The notes under the pieces are model-generated. The model saw nothing but the letters and a program-made list of their open reading frames with translations. It was not told where the DNA came from and did no database searches. Shown here piece by piece: positions 1 through 7,348 of a DNA stretch of 8,666 bases. This stretch comes from Pedosphaera sp. (GTDB lineage Bacteria; Verrucomicrobiota; Verrucomicrobiia; Limisphaerales; SXTU01). Position 1 is the stretch's first letter. Each line of letters opens with the position of its first letter. The stretch is taken from contig SIBB01000129.1 in NCBI GenBank assembly GCA_009695395.1, positions 1 through 8,666 of the forward strand, read 5' to 3'. The translations under genes were made by a program, and so were the position numbers.

Positions 1-752
<752 letters not shown>

Positions 753-868
753 GAACGCAGAGTAGATGGGCAGTGGGGCGAGCGGATTCAAGTCAATGAC
801 GGCCCGGCTGGCCAGCTGCTTGACTCACAGTGCGTTGACCTAGGCGCTATGTAATACCCTCTGCCAGC

Positions 869-1760
869 ATGCGATCTCGGACCACACGAGCCTTTACGCT
901 GATCGAACTGCTGATGGTCATCGCCATCATCGGCATCCTGGCGTCGCTGCTCGTTGGAGGCATCGCGCAGGCGAAGATGCGTGCGCACCGCATCACTTGC
1001 CTAAACAACCAGCGGCAGCTCCTGGTGGTCTGGCAGAAATTCGCCGGCGACAACGACGACCGGCTGGTGGTGAACTCGAATCCCATCGGCAGCGCCACGC
1101 CTGTGACCACCAACGTCCCGTGGGCCTCCGGCGGGACCCACCAGTTTTATGCGACGGTCACCAACGAGATATTCCTTACGGACCCGAGCTACTCGGCGTT
1201 CGCCTACGCGAAGCTGAACCCGCGCCTCTATCGCTGCGGGGCTGTGAAACACAACAGCCAGGGAGTCTCCATGACCCGGCACTACAGCATGAACCCCTTC
1301 ATGGGCCCGCAGCAGGCTAGCTCGTTCAACGCGCCCCGTGGCTTTGAGGCCTACCAGCGGACGCACGACATCACGCAGCCTTCGGAGCGCCTCGTGTTCT
1401 CCGAGATGAATCCCTACATCATCTGCACCACGGCGATACGCATCAACGCCATGACCGCGGACACGAACGGTGTCATTGACAGCGGCGACTTCGCCACGCT
1501 GCCCGGGTTCCCCCACGGAAAGGTCACGCTGGTCAGCTGCGCGGACGGCCGGGTGGAGCCGCAGAAAATGCTCACGCCCGAGATGGACCGCATCTGGCCC
1601 GTGCCGTGGATCGCGGACCATCAGGGCTTGCACGCCTCGGACAATGCGGACTTCCTCTGGATCGCCAACGGCATGACGCGCGGGAAAAGAACCCGCCCCG
1701 CCCGGCAAACGCTACCTGCTCGACCTCTCGCCCATCCAGATGCGGCTGGTGAGCCGGTAG
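869..1760 (+). CDS. Type II secretion-type pseudopilin with H-X9-DG motif, frameshifted near the C-terminus
   Basis: The N-terminus is a class III prepilin signal: a short basic leader MRSRTTRA, then FTLIELLMVIAIIGILASLL. Prepilin peptidase is expected to cleave between A8 and F9, leaving Phe as residue 1 and Glu as residue 5 of the mature protein. The hydrophobic helix serves as membrane anchor and assembly segment. H216 and D226-G227 form the H-X9-DG motif of a large verrucomicrobial/planctomycete pseudopilin family; partners and surface role of this copy are unknown. The initial frame stays open far beyond the gene, antisense to cysE, but a convincing C-terminus (GKEPAPPGKRYLLDLSPIQ, ending LVSR and TAG at 1758-1760) lies in the +1 frame. 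That frame has a stop at 1674-1676, so the shift falls between 1677 and about 1690. Dropping one A from the A4 run at 1685-1688 joins the frames and gives about 296 residues. The ATG at 869 is chosen because it gives a normal-length leader; no clear ribosome-binding site is visible. Confidence 0.82.
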
Positions 1761-1807
1761 TCTCAGGGGCTACGTTATGCCTGCGTCTCGCAACTCGTCC
1801 TGCCCGC

Positions 1808-2728
1808 TCAGATCTGGAAGTCTGCCCGGCCCTTCTCCCGCTGCTGCTTGTCGAGCACCTTCACGTTCACTTCTTCGTAGAGCACGAGGGAGTGCGGCGG
1901 GACGCTGTGCATGAGGAAGACGTTCGCCCCCACGGTGCTGTGCGCGCCGATGACGGTCTCGCCGCCCACGATGGTCGCGCCCGCGTAGATGGTGACGTGG
2001 TCCTCGACGGTGGGGTGGCGCTTCTGGCCTTTCAGCGCCTGCCCGCCGGCGAGCGAGCGCGCCACGAGGCCGACGCCTTGATACATCTTCACATGGTGCC
2101 CGATGGTGCTGGTCTCGCCGATGACGGTGCCGGTGCAGTGGTCCACGAAGAAGTGCGTGCCGATGCGCGCGCCGGGGTGGAGATCCATGCCGCTGCGGCT
2201 GTGCGCCCACTCGGTCATGATGCGGGGCAGCAGCACGATGTTCTGCCGGTAAAGCTCGTGCGCCATCCGCTGCACGGCGATGGCTTCCATGAAGGGATAC
2301 GCGACGATGACCTCCTCGGTGCTCAACGCGGCGGGGTCGCCCTTGTAGGCGGCCTCGGCGTCGGTCTGGAGCACTTCGCGCAGGTTCGGGAGGCAGCCCA
2401 GGAATTCGAGCGTGAGGTGCCGGGCCTCGGCGCGTTGGTCGGACTTCTTCGCGCCGTCGCGGGGGCGGTATTCGAGGCACTTGAGCAGCTCGTCTTCCAA
2501 GCGGCCTTGCACCGAGTCCATGAGGATGGCGGTCTCGACCTTCAGCTCGGAGGAGTGCAGCGGCTTCTCCTCGAAGAAGCCGGGGAAGAGCAGCCGCAGC
2601 AAATCCACAGTGATGCCGGCGATGGCGGTCTTGGACGGGAGATTCTTGCCGTCGAGGTGGTTGATACCGCCGACGCGCGCGTAGGAGGCGAGCAGGTCGT
2701 TGGTGAGTTGGGTGATGGTGACGCTCAC
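1808..2728 (-). CDS. cysE: Serine O-acetyltransferase
   Basis: This 306-residue cytoplasmic enzyme transfers acetyl from acetyl-CoA to L-serine, giving O-acetylserine, the precursor that cysteine synthase converts to cysteine. The N-terminal ~150 residues are the helical SAT domain; the C-terminal half is a left-handed beta-helix of hexapeptide repeats (MDLHPGARIG, TVIGETSTIG, TIYAGATIVG, TVIGAHSTVG). Residues matching the E. coli catalytic set are visible: D196-H197 in VDHCTGTVIGE (E. coli D157/H158) and H238 in QKRHPTV (E. coli H193). It is longer than E. coli CysE (273 residues) and resembles the long type with an extended N-terminal region. The start is GTG at 2728: an in-frame TGA lies a few codons upstream and no ATG occurs until residue 70, inside the helical domain. 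It is convergent with the pseudopilin gene and divergent from the aquaporin gene. A tail of about 30 residues after the beta-helix (EEVNVKVLDKQQREKGRADFQI) is charged and could take part in binding cysteine synthase, although the terminal residue is Ile as in classical SAT tails. Confidence 0.95.
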   Translation of the reverse strand: MSVTITQLTNDLLASYARVGGINHLDGKNLPSKTAIAGITVDLLRLLFPGFFEEKPLHSSELKVETAILMDSVQGRLEDELLKCLEYRPRDGAKKSDQRAEARHLTLEFLGCLPNLREVLQTDAEAAYKGDPAALSTEEVIVAYPFMEAIAVQRMAHELYRQNIVLLPRIMTEWAHSRSGMDLHPGARIGTHFFVDHCTGTVIGETSTIGHHVKMYQGVGLVARSLAGGQALKGQKRHPTVEDHVTIYAGATIVGGETVIGAHSTVGANVFLMHSVPPHSLVLYEEVNVKVLDKQQREKGRADFQI

Positions 2729-2840
2729 GGCGGGGAGTATTCGCCACGTTCACCGCGCTGGCAAGCGGGGCAGGAGGGGGAGAATATGCCACGGAATTGT
2801 CACTTGGCTTTCACGGGGGTGGCGACATCCTCGCGGCTGC

Positions 2841-3509
2841 ATGAAGAAGTTCGCAGCGGAAGCCATCGGCACGTTCGCGCTCGTGTTCGCGGGCACGGGG
2901 GCCATCGTCATCAACCAAACGTCCAGCGGAGCCGTCACGCATGTCGGCGTCGCGCTGACGTTCGGGCTGGTGGTGCTGGCGATGATCTACACGCTGGGCG
3001 AGGTGTCCGGCGCGCATTTGAACCCGGCTGTGACGCTGGGCTTCTGCGCGGCGGGACGGCTGGCGTGGGCGGACGCGCTGCCTTACATCGCGAGCCAGTG
3101 TGCCGGAGCCTTCGCCGCGAGCGGGCTGCTTCATTTCCTGTTTCCAGAAAGCGCCACGCTCGGCGCGACTCTGCCGGCGGGCACGGCGATGCAGTCGTTC
3201 GTGCTCGAAGTGGTTCTCACTGCCATCCTGATGTTTGTCATTCTCAGCGTCTCGACCAGCGCGAAGGAGAAGGGCATCACAGCGGGCATCGCAGTCGGTG
3301 GCGTCATCGCACTGGAGGCATTGTTCGCCGGGCCAGTTTCCGGGGCCTCGATGAACCCGGCTCGCTCGCTCGCGCCGGCGGTGGTGTCCGGACAACTGGA
3401 ACATTTGTGGATTTATCTGCTGGCCCCGGTGCTCGGCGCTCAGCTCGCCATCCCCGCCTGCCGTTGTGTCCAAGCTGAAGGCTGCTGCGGCGCAATCAAA
3501 GCAACATGA
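2841..3509 (+). CDS. Aquaporin / MIP-family channel, arsenic-linked type
   Basis: A 222-residue integral membrane channel of the major intrinsic protein family. Both half-helix signatures are present: NPA at 61-63 in SGAHLNPAVT and NPA at 172-174 in SGASMNPARS. Hydrophobic segments fit six membrane helices, beginning with MKKFAAEAIGTFALVFAGTG. Aligned by eye with E. coli AqpZ, the selectivity-filter positions are F41, A160, A169 and R175; AqpZ has F, H, T and R, so the His and Thr become Ala and the pore should be wider. The last 16 residues hold four cysteines (C207, C209, C215, C216). The stop overlaps the arsC start by 4 bp (ATGA), pointing to translational coupling. By analogy with the S. 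meliloti aqpS-arsC pairing, arsenite efflux is the likely role; water or glycerol transport remains possible. ATG 2841 is preferred because MKKFAAEA aligns with family N-termini, whereas the upstream in-frame extension is unlike the family. Confidence 0.93.
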   Translation: MKKFAAEAIGTFALVFAGTGAIVINQTSSGAVTHVGVALTFGLVVLAMIYTLGEVSGAHLNPAVTLGFCAAGRLAWADALPYIASQCAGAFAASGLLHFLFPESATLGATLPAGTAMQSFVLEVVLTAILMFVILSVSTSAKEKGITAGIAVGGVIALEALFAGPVSGASMNPARSLAPAVVSGQLEHLWIYLLAPVLGAQLAIPACRCVQAEGCCGAIKAT

Positions 3510-3967
3510 AGGCCATGAATCAAAAGCCCCTCGTTCTCATCCTCTGCACTGGAAACTCCTGCCGCAGTCATCTTGCGGAGGGACTGCTGCGCCAGTTCGC
3601 CGGGGATTTCATCGAGGTCGCCAGCGCTGGTTCCAAGCCCGCTGGTTACGTGCACCCACTGGCAATTCAAGTCATGCGCGAGGCGGGCGTCGACATCAGC
3701 GCACACACCTCGAAGCACATGAACGAGTTTCTCAGCCGCGAGGTGGAGACCGTCATCACCGTCTGCGGCAACGCGGACCAAGCGTGCCCGATGTTTCCCG
3801 GCCAGTCGAACCGCCACCATTGGCCGTTCGAGGACCCGGCGCACGCGGTGGGAACGGAGGAGGAGAAGCTCGCCGTCTTCCGGTGCGTGCGGGACGAAAT
3901 TGCCGTCGCCTTCCACGCGTATGCGGACGGGCGTAGGGACGCGGGCAAAGCAAAAGGCGGAACCTGA
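3506..3967 (+). CDS. arsC: Thioredoxin-coupled arsenate reductase (LMW protein tyrosine phosphatase fold)
   Basis: This 153-residue cytoplasmic protein carries the P-loop C-X5-R motif of the low-molecular-weight phosphatase fold in LCTGNSCRS (C14 to R20) and the catalytic acid D110 in FEDPA. A second cysteine pair, C87 and C94 in VCGNADQACP, has the seven-residue spacing of C82/C89 in S. aureus pI258 ArsC, and C19 matches its C15. This full cysteine set favours arsenate reductase over tyrosine phosphatase. The reaction reduces As(V) to As(III), with electrons relayed through the intramolecular disulfide to thioredoxin. It starts on the ATG overlapping the aquaporin stop; a second ATG at 3515 would remove three residues and is a reasonable alternative. 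No arsR repressor gene lies on either side. The C-terminal tail (GRRDAGKAKGGT) is partly encoded by the left arm of the downstream hairpin. Confidence 0.93.
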   Translation: MKAMNQKPLVLILCTGNSCRSHLAEGLLRQFAGDFIEVASAGSKPAGYVHPLAIQVMREAGVDISAHTSKHMNEFLSREVETVITVCGNADQACPMFPGQSNRHHWPFEDPAHAVGTEEEKLAVFRCVRDEIAVAFHAYADGRRDAGKAKGGT

Positions 3968-3977
3968 GTTCCGCCTT
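3954..3977. terminator. Bidirectional terminator-like hairpin between arsC and rplS
   Basis: A perfect 10-bp stem, AAGGCGGAAC at 3954-3963 with GTTCCGCCTT at 3968-3977, encloses the tetraloop CTGA. On the minus strand the stem is followed by a T-rich run (TTTTGCTTT, counting the last stem bases), which fits intrinsic termination of the rpsP-rplS operon. On the plus strand the stem ends in CTT with no long T-run, so termination of arsC is weaker or assisted. The loop contains the last base of the final codon and the arsC stop codon TGA. Confidence 0.75.
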
Positions 3978-4001
3978 CGCTGGAATGAGTTAGGCGCAGG
4001 C

Positions 4002-4370
4002 CTACTTTGCGGTGGCCTTGAACCGCTTTTCCTTGACGGCGGTCGCGGCCTTGCCGACGCGCTTGCGGAGGTAGGTCAGCTTGGCGCGGCGGACGGAGCC
4101 TTCACGCTCGACTTCAATCTTGTCCACGCGCGGCGAGCTGACGGGGAAGATGCGCTCCACGCCCTCGCCGTAGCTGATGCGGCGCACGGTGAAGGTTTCT
4201 TCCAGCCCGCGGCCGCGCCTGCCGATGACGACGCCGCTGAAAATCTGGATCCGCTCCTTGTCACCTTCCACGACCTTCGTGTGGACCTTGACGGAGTCGC
4301 CGACGTTGAATGTCGCGTTGTCCTTGCGGGTTTGTTCGCCGTGAATCTTGTCGAGTAGTGCCTGGTTCAT
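4002..4370 (-). CDS. rplS: 50S ribosomal protein L19
   Basis: A 122-residue protein of the large ribosomal subunit, located at the 30S-50S interface. Recognisable family segments are FNVGDSVKVHTKVVEGDKER, IQIFSGVVIGRRGRGLEETF, TVRRISYGEGVERIFPVSSP and the basic RRAKLTYLRKRVGKAA. Length is close to the E. coli protein (115), with a short extra Lys/Ala tail (KEKRFKATAK). It is the last gene of the operon, 13 bp after trmD and just before a hairpin terminator. The sequence before the ATG is AT-rich (ACAACAATTT) and shows no Shine-Dalgarno motif. Confidence 0.98.
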   Translation of the reverse strand: MNQALLDKIHGEQTRKDNATFNVGDSVKVHTKVVEGDKERIQIFSGVVIGRRGRGLEETFTVRRISYGEGVERIFPVSSPRVDKIEVEREGSVRRAKLTYLRKRVGKAATAVKEKRFKATAK

Positions 4371-4383
4371 AAATTGTTGTTTG

Positions 4384-5076
4384 TTACTGGTTTGGTTTGT
4401 CGTTCTGACCGTCGAGCAAATCTGGCCGCCATTCGCGCGTGCGCTTCAGCGCCTGTTCGCGCCGCCACTTCTCAATCTCCGCGTGGTTGCCGGAGAGTAG
4501 CACGTCGGGGACTTTCATCCCCCGGAACTCCGCCGGGCGCGTGTATTGCGGATACTCCAGCAGCCCGTGGCTGAAGGATTCGTCCGTTGCGCTCTCGTCG
4601 TCGCCCAGCACACCTGGCAGCAGGCGCGTCACGCAATCCACGATGACCATCGCCGGCAGCGCGCCGTTCGTCAGGACGTAGTCGCCGATGGACAGCTCGT
4701 CATGCGCCAACGCCGTGCGGACGCGTTCGTCGTAGCCTTCGTAGCTGCCGCAAATCAGGAGCAGATGCTCCTGCACGGCCAGCTCGCGCGCGATGGGCTG
4801 GGTGAACTTCCGGCCGGCCGGGCCGAGTAGAATCACCCGCGTCGTTGCGGTCTTCAGTTGCTCAACTGCTTCAAAGAGCGGCTCGGGCTTCAACAGCATT
4901 CCCGGTCCGCCGCCGAATGGACGGTCGTCCACCGTGCGGTGCCGGTCGTGCGTGTAATCCCGCAGATTATGGATGCGCAGGTCCAGCTTGCCTGCGTCGC
5001 GCGCGCGCTTGACGATGCTTTCATCCAGCGGCCCCGCGAACATCCCCGGAAACAAGGTGAGCACATCAATCTTCAT
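4384..5076 (-). CDS. trmD: tRNA (guanine-N1)-methyltransferase TrmD
   Basis: A 230-residue cytoplasmic SPOUT-class enzyme that uses S-adenosylmethionine to methylate G37 next to the tRNA anticodon, preventing +1 frameshifting. Family signatures run in order: MKIDVLTLFPGMF, DDRPFGGGPGMLLKPEP (about 50-66), LLGPAGRKFTQ (83-93), CGSYEGYDERV (109-119) and the trefoil-knot segment SIGDYVLTNGALPAM (129-143) followed by RLLPGVLG. R118 and D132 match E. coli R154 and the catalytic base D169. The start at 5076 is chosen because MKIDVLTLFP is the conserved N-terminus; the frame stays open 31 codons further up to an ATG at 5169, but that part overlaps khpA and has no family resemblance. The gap to the khpA stop is 43 bp. 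Confidence 0.97.
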   Translation of the reverse strand: MKIDVLTLFPGMFAGPLDESIVKRARDAGKLDLRIHNLRDYTHDRHRTVDDRPFGGGPGMLLKPEPLFEAVEQLKTATTRVILLGPAGRKFTQPIARELAVQEHLLLICGSYEGYDERVRTALAHDELSIGDYVLTNGALPAMVIVDCVTRLLPGVLGDDESATDESFSHGLLEYPQYTRPAEFRGMKVPDVLLSGNHAEIEKWRREQALKRTREWRPDLLDGQNDKPNQ

Positions 5077-5119
5077 GCTCGGTGTCGCGCGGTCCCGGTC
5101 GCGCTCCGGCTCCTGCCGG

Positions 5120-5353
5120 TCAGTCTTCGACGATCTCCACGGCGCAGCGGATGCCGCGTTTGGCCGCACCCACCTGCGTCAGCGCGCGGATGGCCTGAAT
5201 GGTCGCGCCTTGCTTGCCAATAATCTTGCCCACGTCGGTGGGGTGCAGGCGCAGCTCGAAGAGCGTCTGCCCATTGTGTTCGACGGGCGTGATTGTCACC
5301 GCGTCGGGCCGATCCACGAGGCCCTTCACCACAAATTCGAGGAAGGCCTGCAT
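5120..5353 (-). CDS. khpA: KH-domain RNA-binding protein KhpA (YlqC family)
   Basis: A 77-residue single KH-domain protein. The RNA-binding GXXG loop is visible in VGKIIGKQGATIQAIR at about 41-56, and the N-terminus MQAFLEFVVKGLVDRPDAV is typical. KhpA binds RNA in the cytoplasm, often as a heterodimer with KhpB/Jag, and in Gram-positive bacteria affects cell-elongation control and sRNA levels; its role in this lineage is untested. It sits 8 bp after the rpsP stop and before trmD, the usual position for this gene. The length is normal for the family. Confidence 0.92.
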   Translation of the reverse strand: MQAFLEFVVKGLVDRPDAVTITPVEHNGQTLFELRLHPTDVGKIIGKQGATIQAIRALTQVGAAKRGIRCAVEIVED

Positions 5354-5361
5354 GGCGGGGC

Positions 5362-5628
5362 TTACTTGGCGGGGGCAGCAGCAGCAGCGGCGCGGCGCGC
5401 CTTCCGCATGAAGCTCGCCACGGTGTCGCTGGGCTGCGCGCCCTTGCTGACCCAGTAATCGGCGCGTTCGAGGTTCAGCTTGAAGTTGACGTCCTTCTGG
5501 CCGGGCAGGTAAGTGCCGATTTCTTCGATGAACTTGCCGTCGCGGGGACTGCGGCCATCGGCCACCACCACGCGATAGGCCGGCGTGTTGCGCGCGCCGA
5601 CTCGCTTCAAACGGATTTTGACTGGCAT
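5362..5628 (-). CDS. rpsP: 30S ribosomal protein S16
   Basis: An 88-residue small-subunit protein that binds 16S rRNA and assists early 30S assembly. Typical segments are MPVKIRLKRVGARNTPAYRV, VVADGRSPRDGKFIEEIGTY and ADYWVSKGAQPSDTVASFMR. An Ala-rich tail (RRAAAAAAPAK) makes it slightly longer than the E. coli protein. The ATG at 5628 is chosen because MPVKIRL is the conserved start; the frame extends 12 codons further up without similarity. Seven T residues directly precede the ATG and no Shine-Dalgarno motif is present. It is the first gene of the rpsP-khpA-trmD-rplS operon; its promoter should lie in 5629-5831, but no good minus-strand -35/-10 pair was recognised there. Confidence 0.97.
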   Translation of the reverse strand: MPVKIRLKRVGARNTPAYRVVVADGRSPRDGKFIEEIGTYLPGQKDVNFKLNLERADYWVSKGAQPSDTVASFMRKARRAAAAAAPAK

Positions 5629-5763
5629 AAAAAAAGGTCTAGTTTCGCCGCCGCAGTGCGCCACTACCGGAACATTTCGCTGCGGTCCTTCTCAAAAAGG
5701 AGCGGGAGGTTAGCCATGCGTTTGGCGGCGGCGCAAGAACTGATTTTGGCTTTGGGAACACCG

Positions 5764-5792
5764 TTGACAGCCAGCGCCGGCGCCCGCTGAAT
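5764..5792 (+). promoter_or_regulatory. Possible promoter of the DUF1080 gene
   Basis: A perfect TTGACA at 5764-5769 is followed, after a 17-bp spacer, by CTGAAT at 5787-5792, which matches TATAAT at only the last three positions. The predicted -10 ends 39 bp before the ATG of the DUF1080 gene, leaving a normal leader. The weak -10 keeps this tentative. Confidence 0.3.
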
Positions 5793-5831
5793 GCGCGGCG
5801 CAAACTGAACCCCGCTATCAACGCTCCAATT

Positions 5832-6563
5832 ATGAAACTGACCTCCACCCTGTTCACGCTCGCCACCAGCGCGCTCCTCTCGCTCCCCGCCTTCGCCGCC
5901 GATGAAGCGGGTTTCAAACCCATCTTCAACGGCAAGGACCTCACCGGCTGGGACGGCAATCCCAAGCTTTGGTCCGTGAAGGACGGCGCCATCACCGGCA
6001 TCACCCCGCCCAGCGAGAAGGACCCGAAGAAGGGTGCCATCACGCACAACACCTTCCTCGTGAACAAGGAACTCAACACGAAGGATTTTGAGTTGCGCCT
6101 CAGCTATCGCATCGTCAACGGCAACTCCGGCATTCAATATCGCAGCAAGGTGAAGTCCCAAGGCGAGTGGGGTCCGATTGTCGGCGGCTATCAGGCGGAC
6201 TTCGAGGCTGGCAAGACCTACAGCGGCATCCTCTACGAGGAAGGCGGGCGCGGTATTCTCGCCAAGCGCGGCGAGAAGACCACCGTCAAGGAAGTCGAAG
6301 GCAAGACCAAGGTCGAAGTCACCGGGGCCACCGGCAAGTCCGAGGACATTCAGGCCAGCATCAAGAACGAAGACTGGAACGACTACGTGGTCATCGCCAA
6401 GGGCAACCACCTCCAGCACTTCATCAACGGCAAGCTGACCGTGGACGTGACTGACGAGGGCGGTGCCAAGGCCGCGAAGGAAGGCGTCCTCGCCCTACAG
6501 ATCCACGTCGGCCCGCCGATGACGGTTCAGTTCAAGAATCTCCGCCTCAAGGAACTGAAATAG
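5832..6563 (+). CDS. Secreted DUF1080 / 3-keto-disaccharide hydrolase family protein
   Basis: A 243-residue protein with a clear Sec signal peptide (MKLTSTLFTLATSALLSLPAFA, cleavage after about residue 22). The mature part is a single DUF1080 (3keto-disac_hyd, PF06439) concanavalin-like jelly-roll domain. Hallmarks are FNGKDLTGW at 32-40, LWSVKDGAITG near 47-56, FELRLSYRIVNGNSGIQYRS at about 86-105, GGYQADFE near 118-125 and the closing ALQIHVGPPMTVQFKNLRLK near 221-240. Some members cleave 3-keto-glycosides in the periplasm; others have no assigned substrate, and verrucomicrobia carry many paralogues. The gene stands alone, divergent from rpsP and followed by a strong terminator, so it is probably monocistronic. 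Substrate cannot be told from this sequence. Confidence 0.93.
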   Translation: MKLTSTLFTLATSALLSLPAFAADEAGFKPIFNGKDLTGWDGNPKLWSVKDGAITGITPPSEKDPKKGAITHNTFLVNKELNTKDFELRLSYRIVNGNSGIQYRSKVKSQGEWGPIVGGYQADFEAGKTYSGILYEEGGRGILAKRGEKTTVKEVEGKTKVEVTGATGKSEDIQASIKNEDWNDYVVIAKGNHLQHFINGKLTVDVTDEGGAKAAKEGVLALQIHVGPPMTVQFKNLRLKELK

Positions 6564-6585
6564 TTCCCGCCCTCCCGCCCCTTCG

Positions 6586-6615
6586 AGAGCGCGTCGCGAG
6601 ACGCGCTCTTTTTTT
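6586..6615 (+). terminator. Intrinsic terminator after the DUF1080 gene
   Basis: A perfect 10-bp GC-rich stem, AGAGCGCGTC at 6586-6595 with GACGCGCTCT at 6600-6609, has a GCGA (GNRA-type) tetraloop. It is followed by a run of T to 6615 (seven in a row counting the last stem base). It lies 22 bp after the stop codon and has the classic rho-independent form. Confidence 0.93.
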
Positions 6616-6643
6616 GTCGCCGCTTCTCCGTTACCTTGCGCCC

Positions 6644-7348
6644 GTGGACATTGCCGCCAACATCGCCAGCCTCCGCGAACGCATCGCCGCCGCCTCTGCC
6701 CGCGCGGGGCGCGATCCCGCGTCCGTCACGCTCATGGCCGTGAGTAAGAACCAGCCACCCGACGCCGTCCGCGCCGCGCTGGACGCCGGGCTGATGTGCT
6801 TCGGTGAAAACCGCGTGCAGGAGGCGAAGGCAAAAATCCCACTCTGCCCCAACCGCGCGCAGTGGCAGATGATCGGCCATCTCCAATCGAACAAGTGCCG
6901 CGACGCCGTCGCGCTGTTCAGCATGATTCAGAGCGTGGACAGCCTCGCGCTGGCGCTGGAGTTGAATCAGCAGTGCGAGAAGGCGGCGAAGACGATGCCC
7001 ATTCTCCTCGAAGTCAACGTGGCCGGCGAGGGCACCAAATTTGGCTACGGGCCGGCTGCGTTGCTCGCCGAGTTCGGCGAACTCAGCAAACTGCCGCGAC
7101 TCGAAATTCACGGCTTGATGACCATCGCGCCCTACACGCCGACGCCTGAACGCGTGCGTCCGGTCTTCCACCGCCTGTGCGAACTGAAGGCCGAGTGCGA
7201 GCAACTTCTCGGCGCACCGCTGCCGCAGTTGAGCATGGGCATGAGTGGCGACTTCGAGGTCGCCATTGAGGAAGGCGCGACGCTGGTGCGCATCGGCACG
7301 GCGCTCTTCGGAGCGCGACCGAGGAGAGCAGAGTCCGTTGCGGAATGA
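6644..7348 (+). CDS. yggS: YggS/PLPBP-family pyridoxal phosphate homeostasis protein
   Basis: A 234-residue cytoplasmic protein with the fold-type III TIM barrel of alanine racemase. It binds pyridoxal 5'-phosphate without known catalysis and balances B6 vitamers and amino/keto acids. The PLP lysine is K35 in LMAVSKNQPP. Other signatures are FGENRVQEA, WQMIGHLQSNK, IQSVDS, LLEVNVAGEGTKFGY, HGLMTIAPY and the phosphate-binding end LSMGMSGDFEVAIEEGATLV followed by RIGTALFG. The start is GTG at 6644, giving VDIAANIASLRERI and the usual length; the longer frame begins with TTG at 6614 inside the terminator T-run and is unlikely. Many bacteria carry yggS near proC, yggT or division genes; here it stands alone downstream of a terminator, so a promoter must lie within a very short leader or inside the preceding gene. 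The last nine residues after FGAR (PRRAESVAE) are not conserved. Confidence 0.95.
   Translation: MDIAANIASLRERIAAASARAGRDPASVTLMAVSKNQPPDAVRAALDAGLMCFGENRVQEAKAKIPLCPNRAQWQMIGHLQSNKCRDAVALFSMIQSVDSLALALELNQQCEKAAKTMPILLEVNVAGEGTKFGYGPAALLAEFGELSKLPRLEIHGLMTIAPYTPTPERVRPVFHRLCELKAECEQLLGAPLPQLSMGMSGDFEVAIEEGATLVRIGTALFGARPRRAESVAE

Noticed and set aside
820..857. Possible pseudopilin promoter (TTGACT at 820 or TTGACC at 835 with TGTAAT at 850)
   Set aside because: Spacers of 24 and 9 bp are outside the usable range for a sigma-70 type promoter, so no pairing is convincing.
1770..2792. Minus-strand 340-codon frame over cysE
   Set aside because: Arg/His/Pro/Ala-rich shadow frame; the 306-residue frame contains the complete serine acetyltransferase.
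1761..3478. Very long open frame (869 codons in total) running from the pseudopilin through the antisense of cysE into the aquaporin gene
   Set aside because: After about 1690 the translation is an Arg/Ala/Gly/Val/His-rich shadow with no family resemblance. The strands carry clear cysE and aquaporin genes in other frames, and the pseudopilin end is found in the +1 frame.
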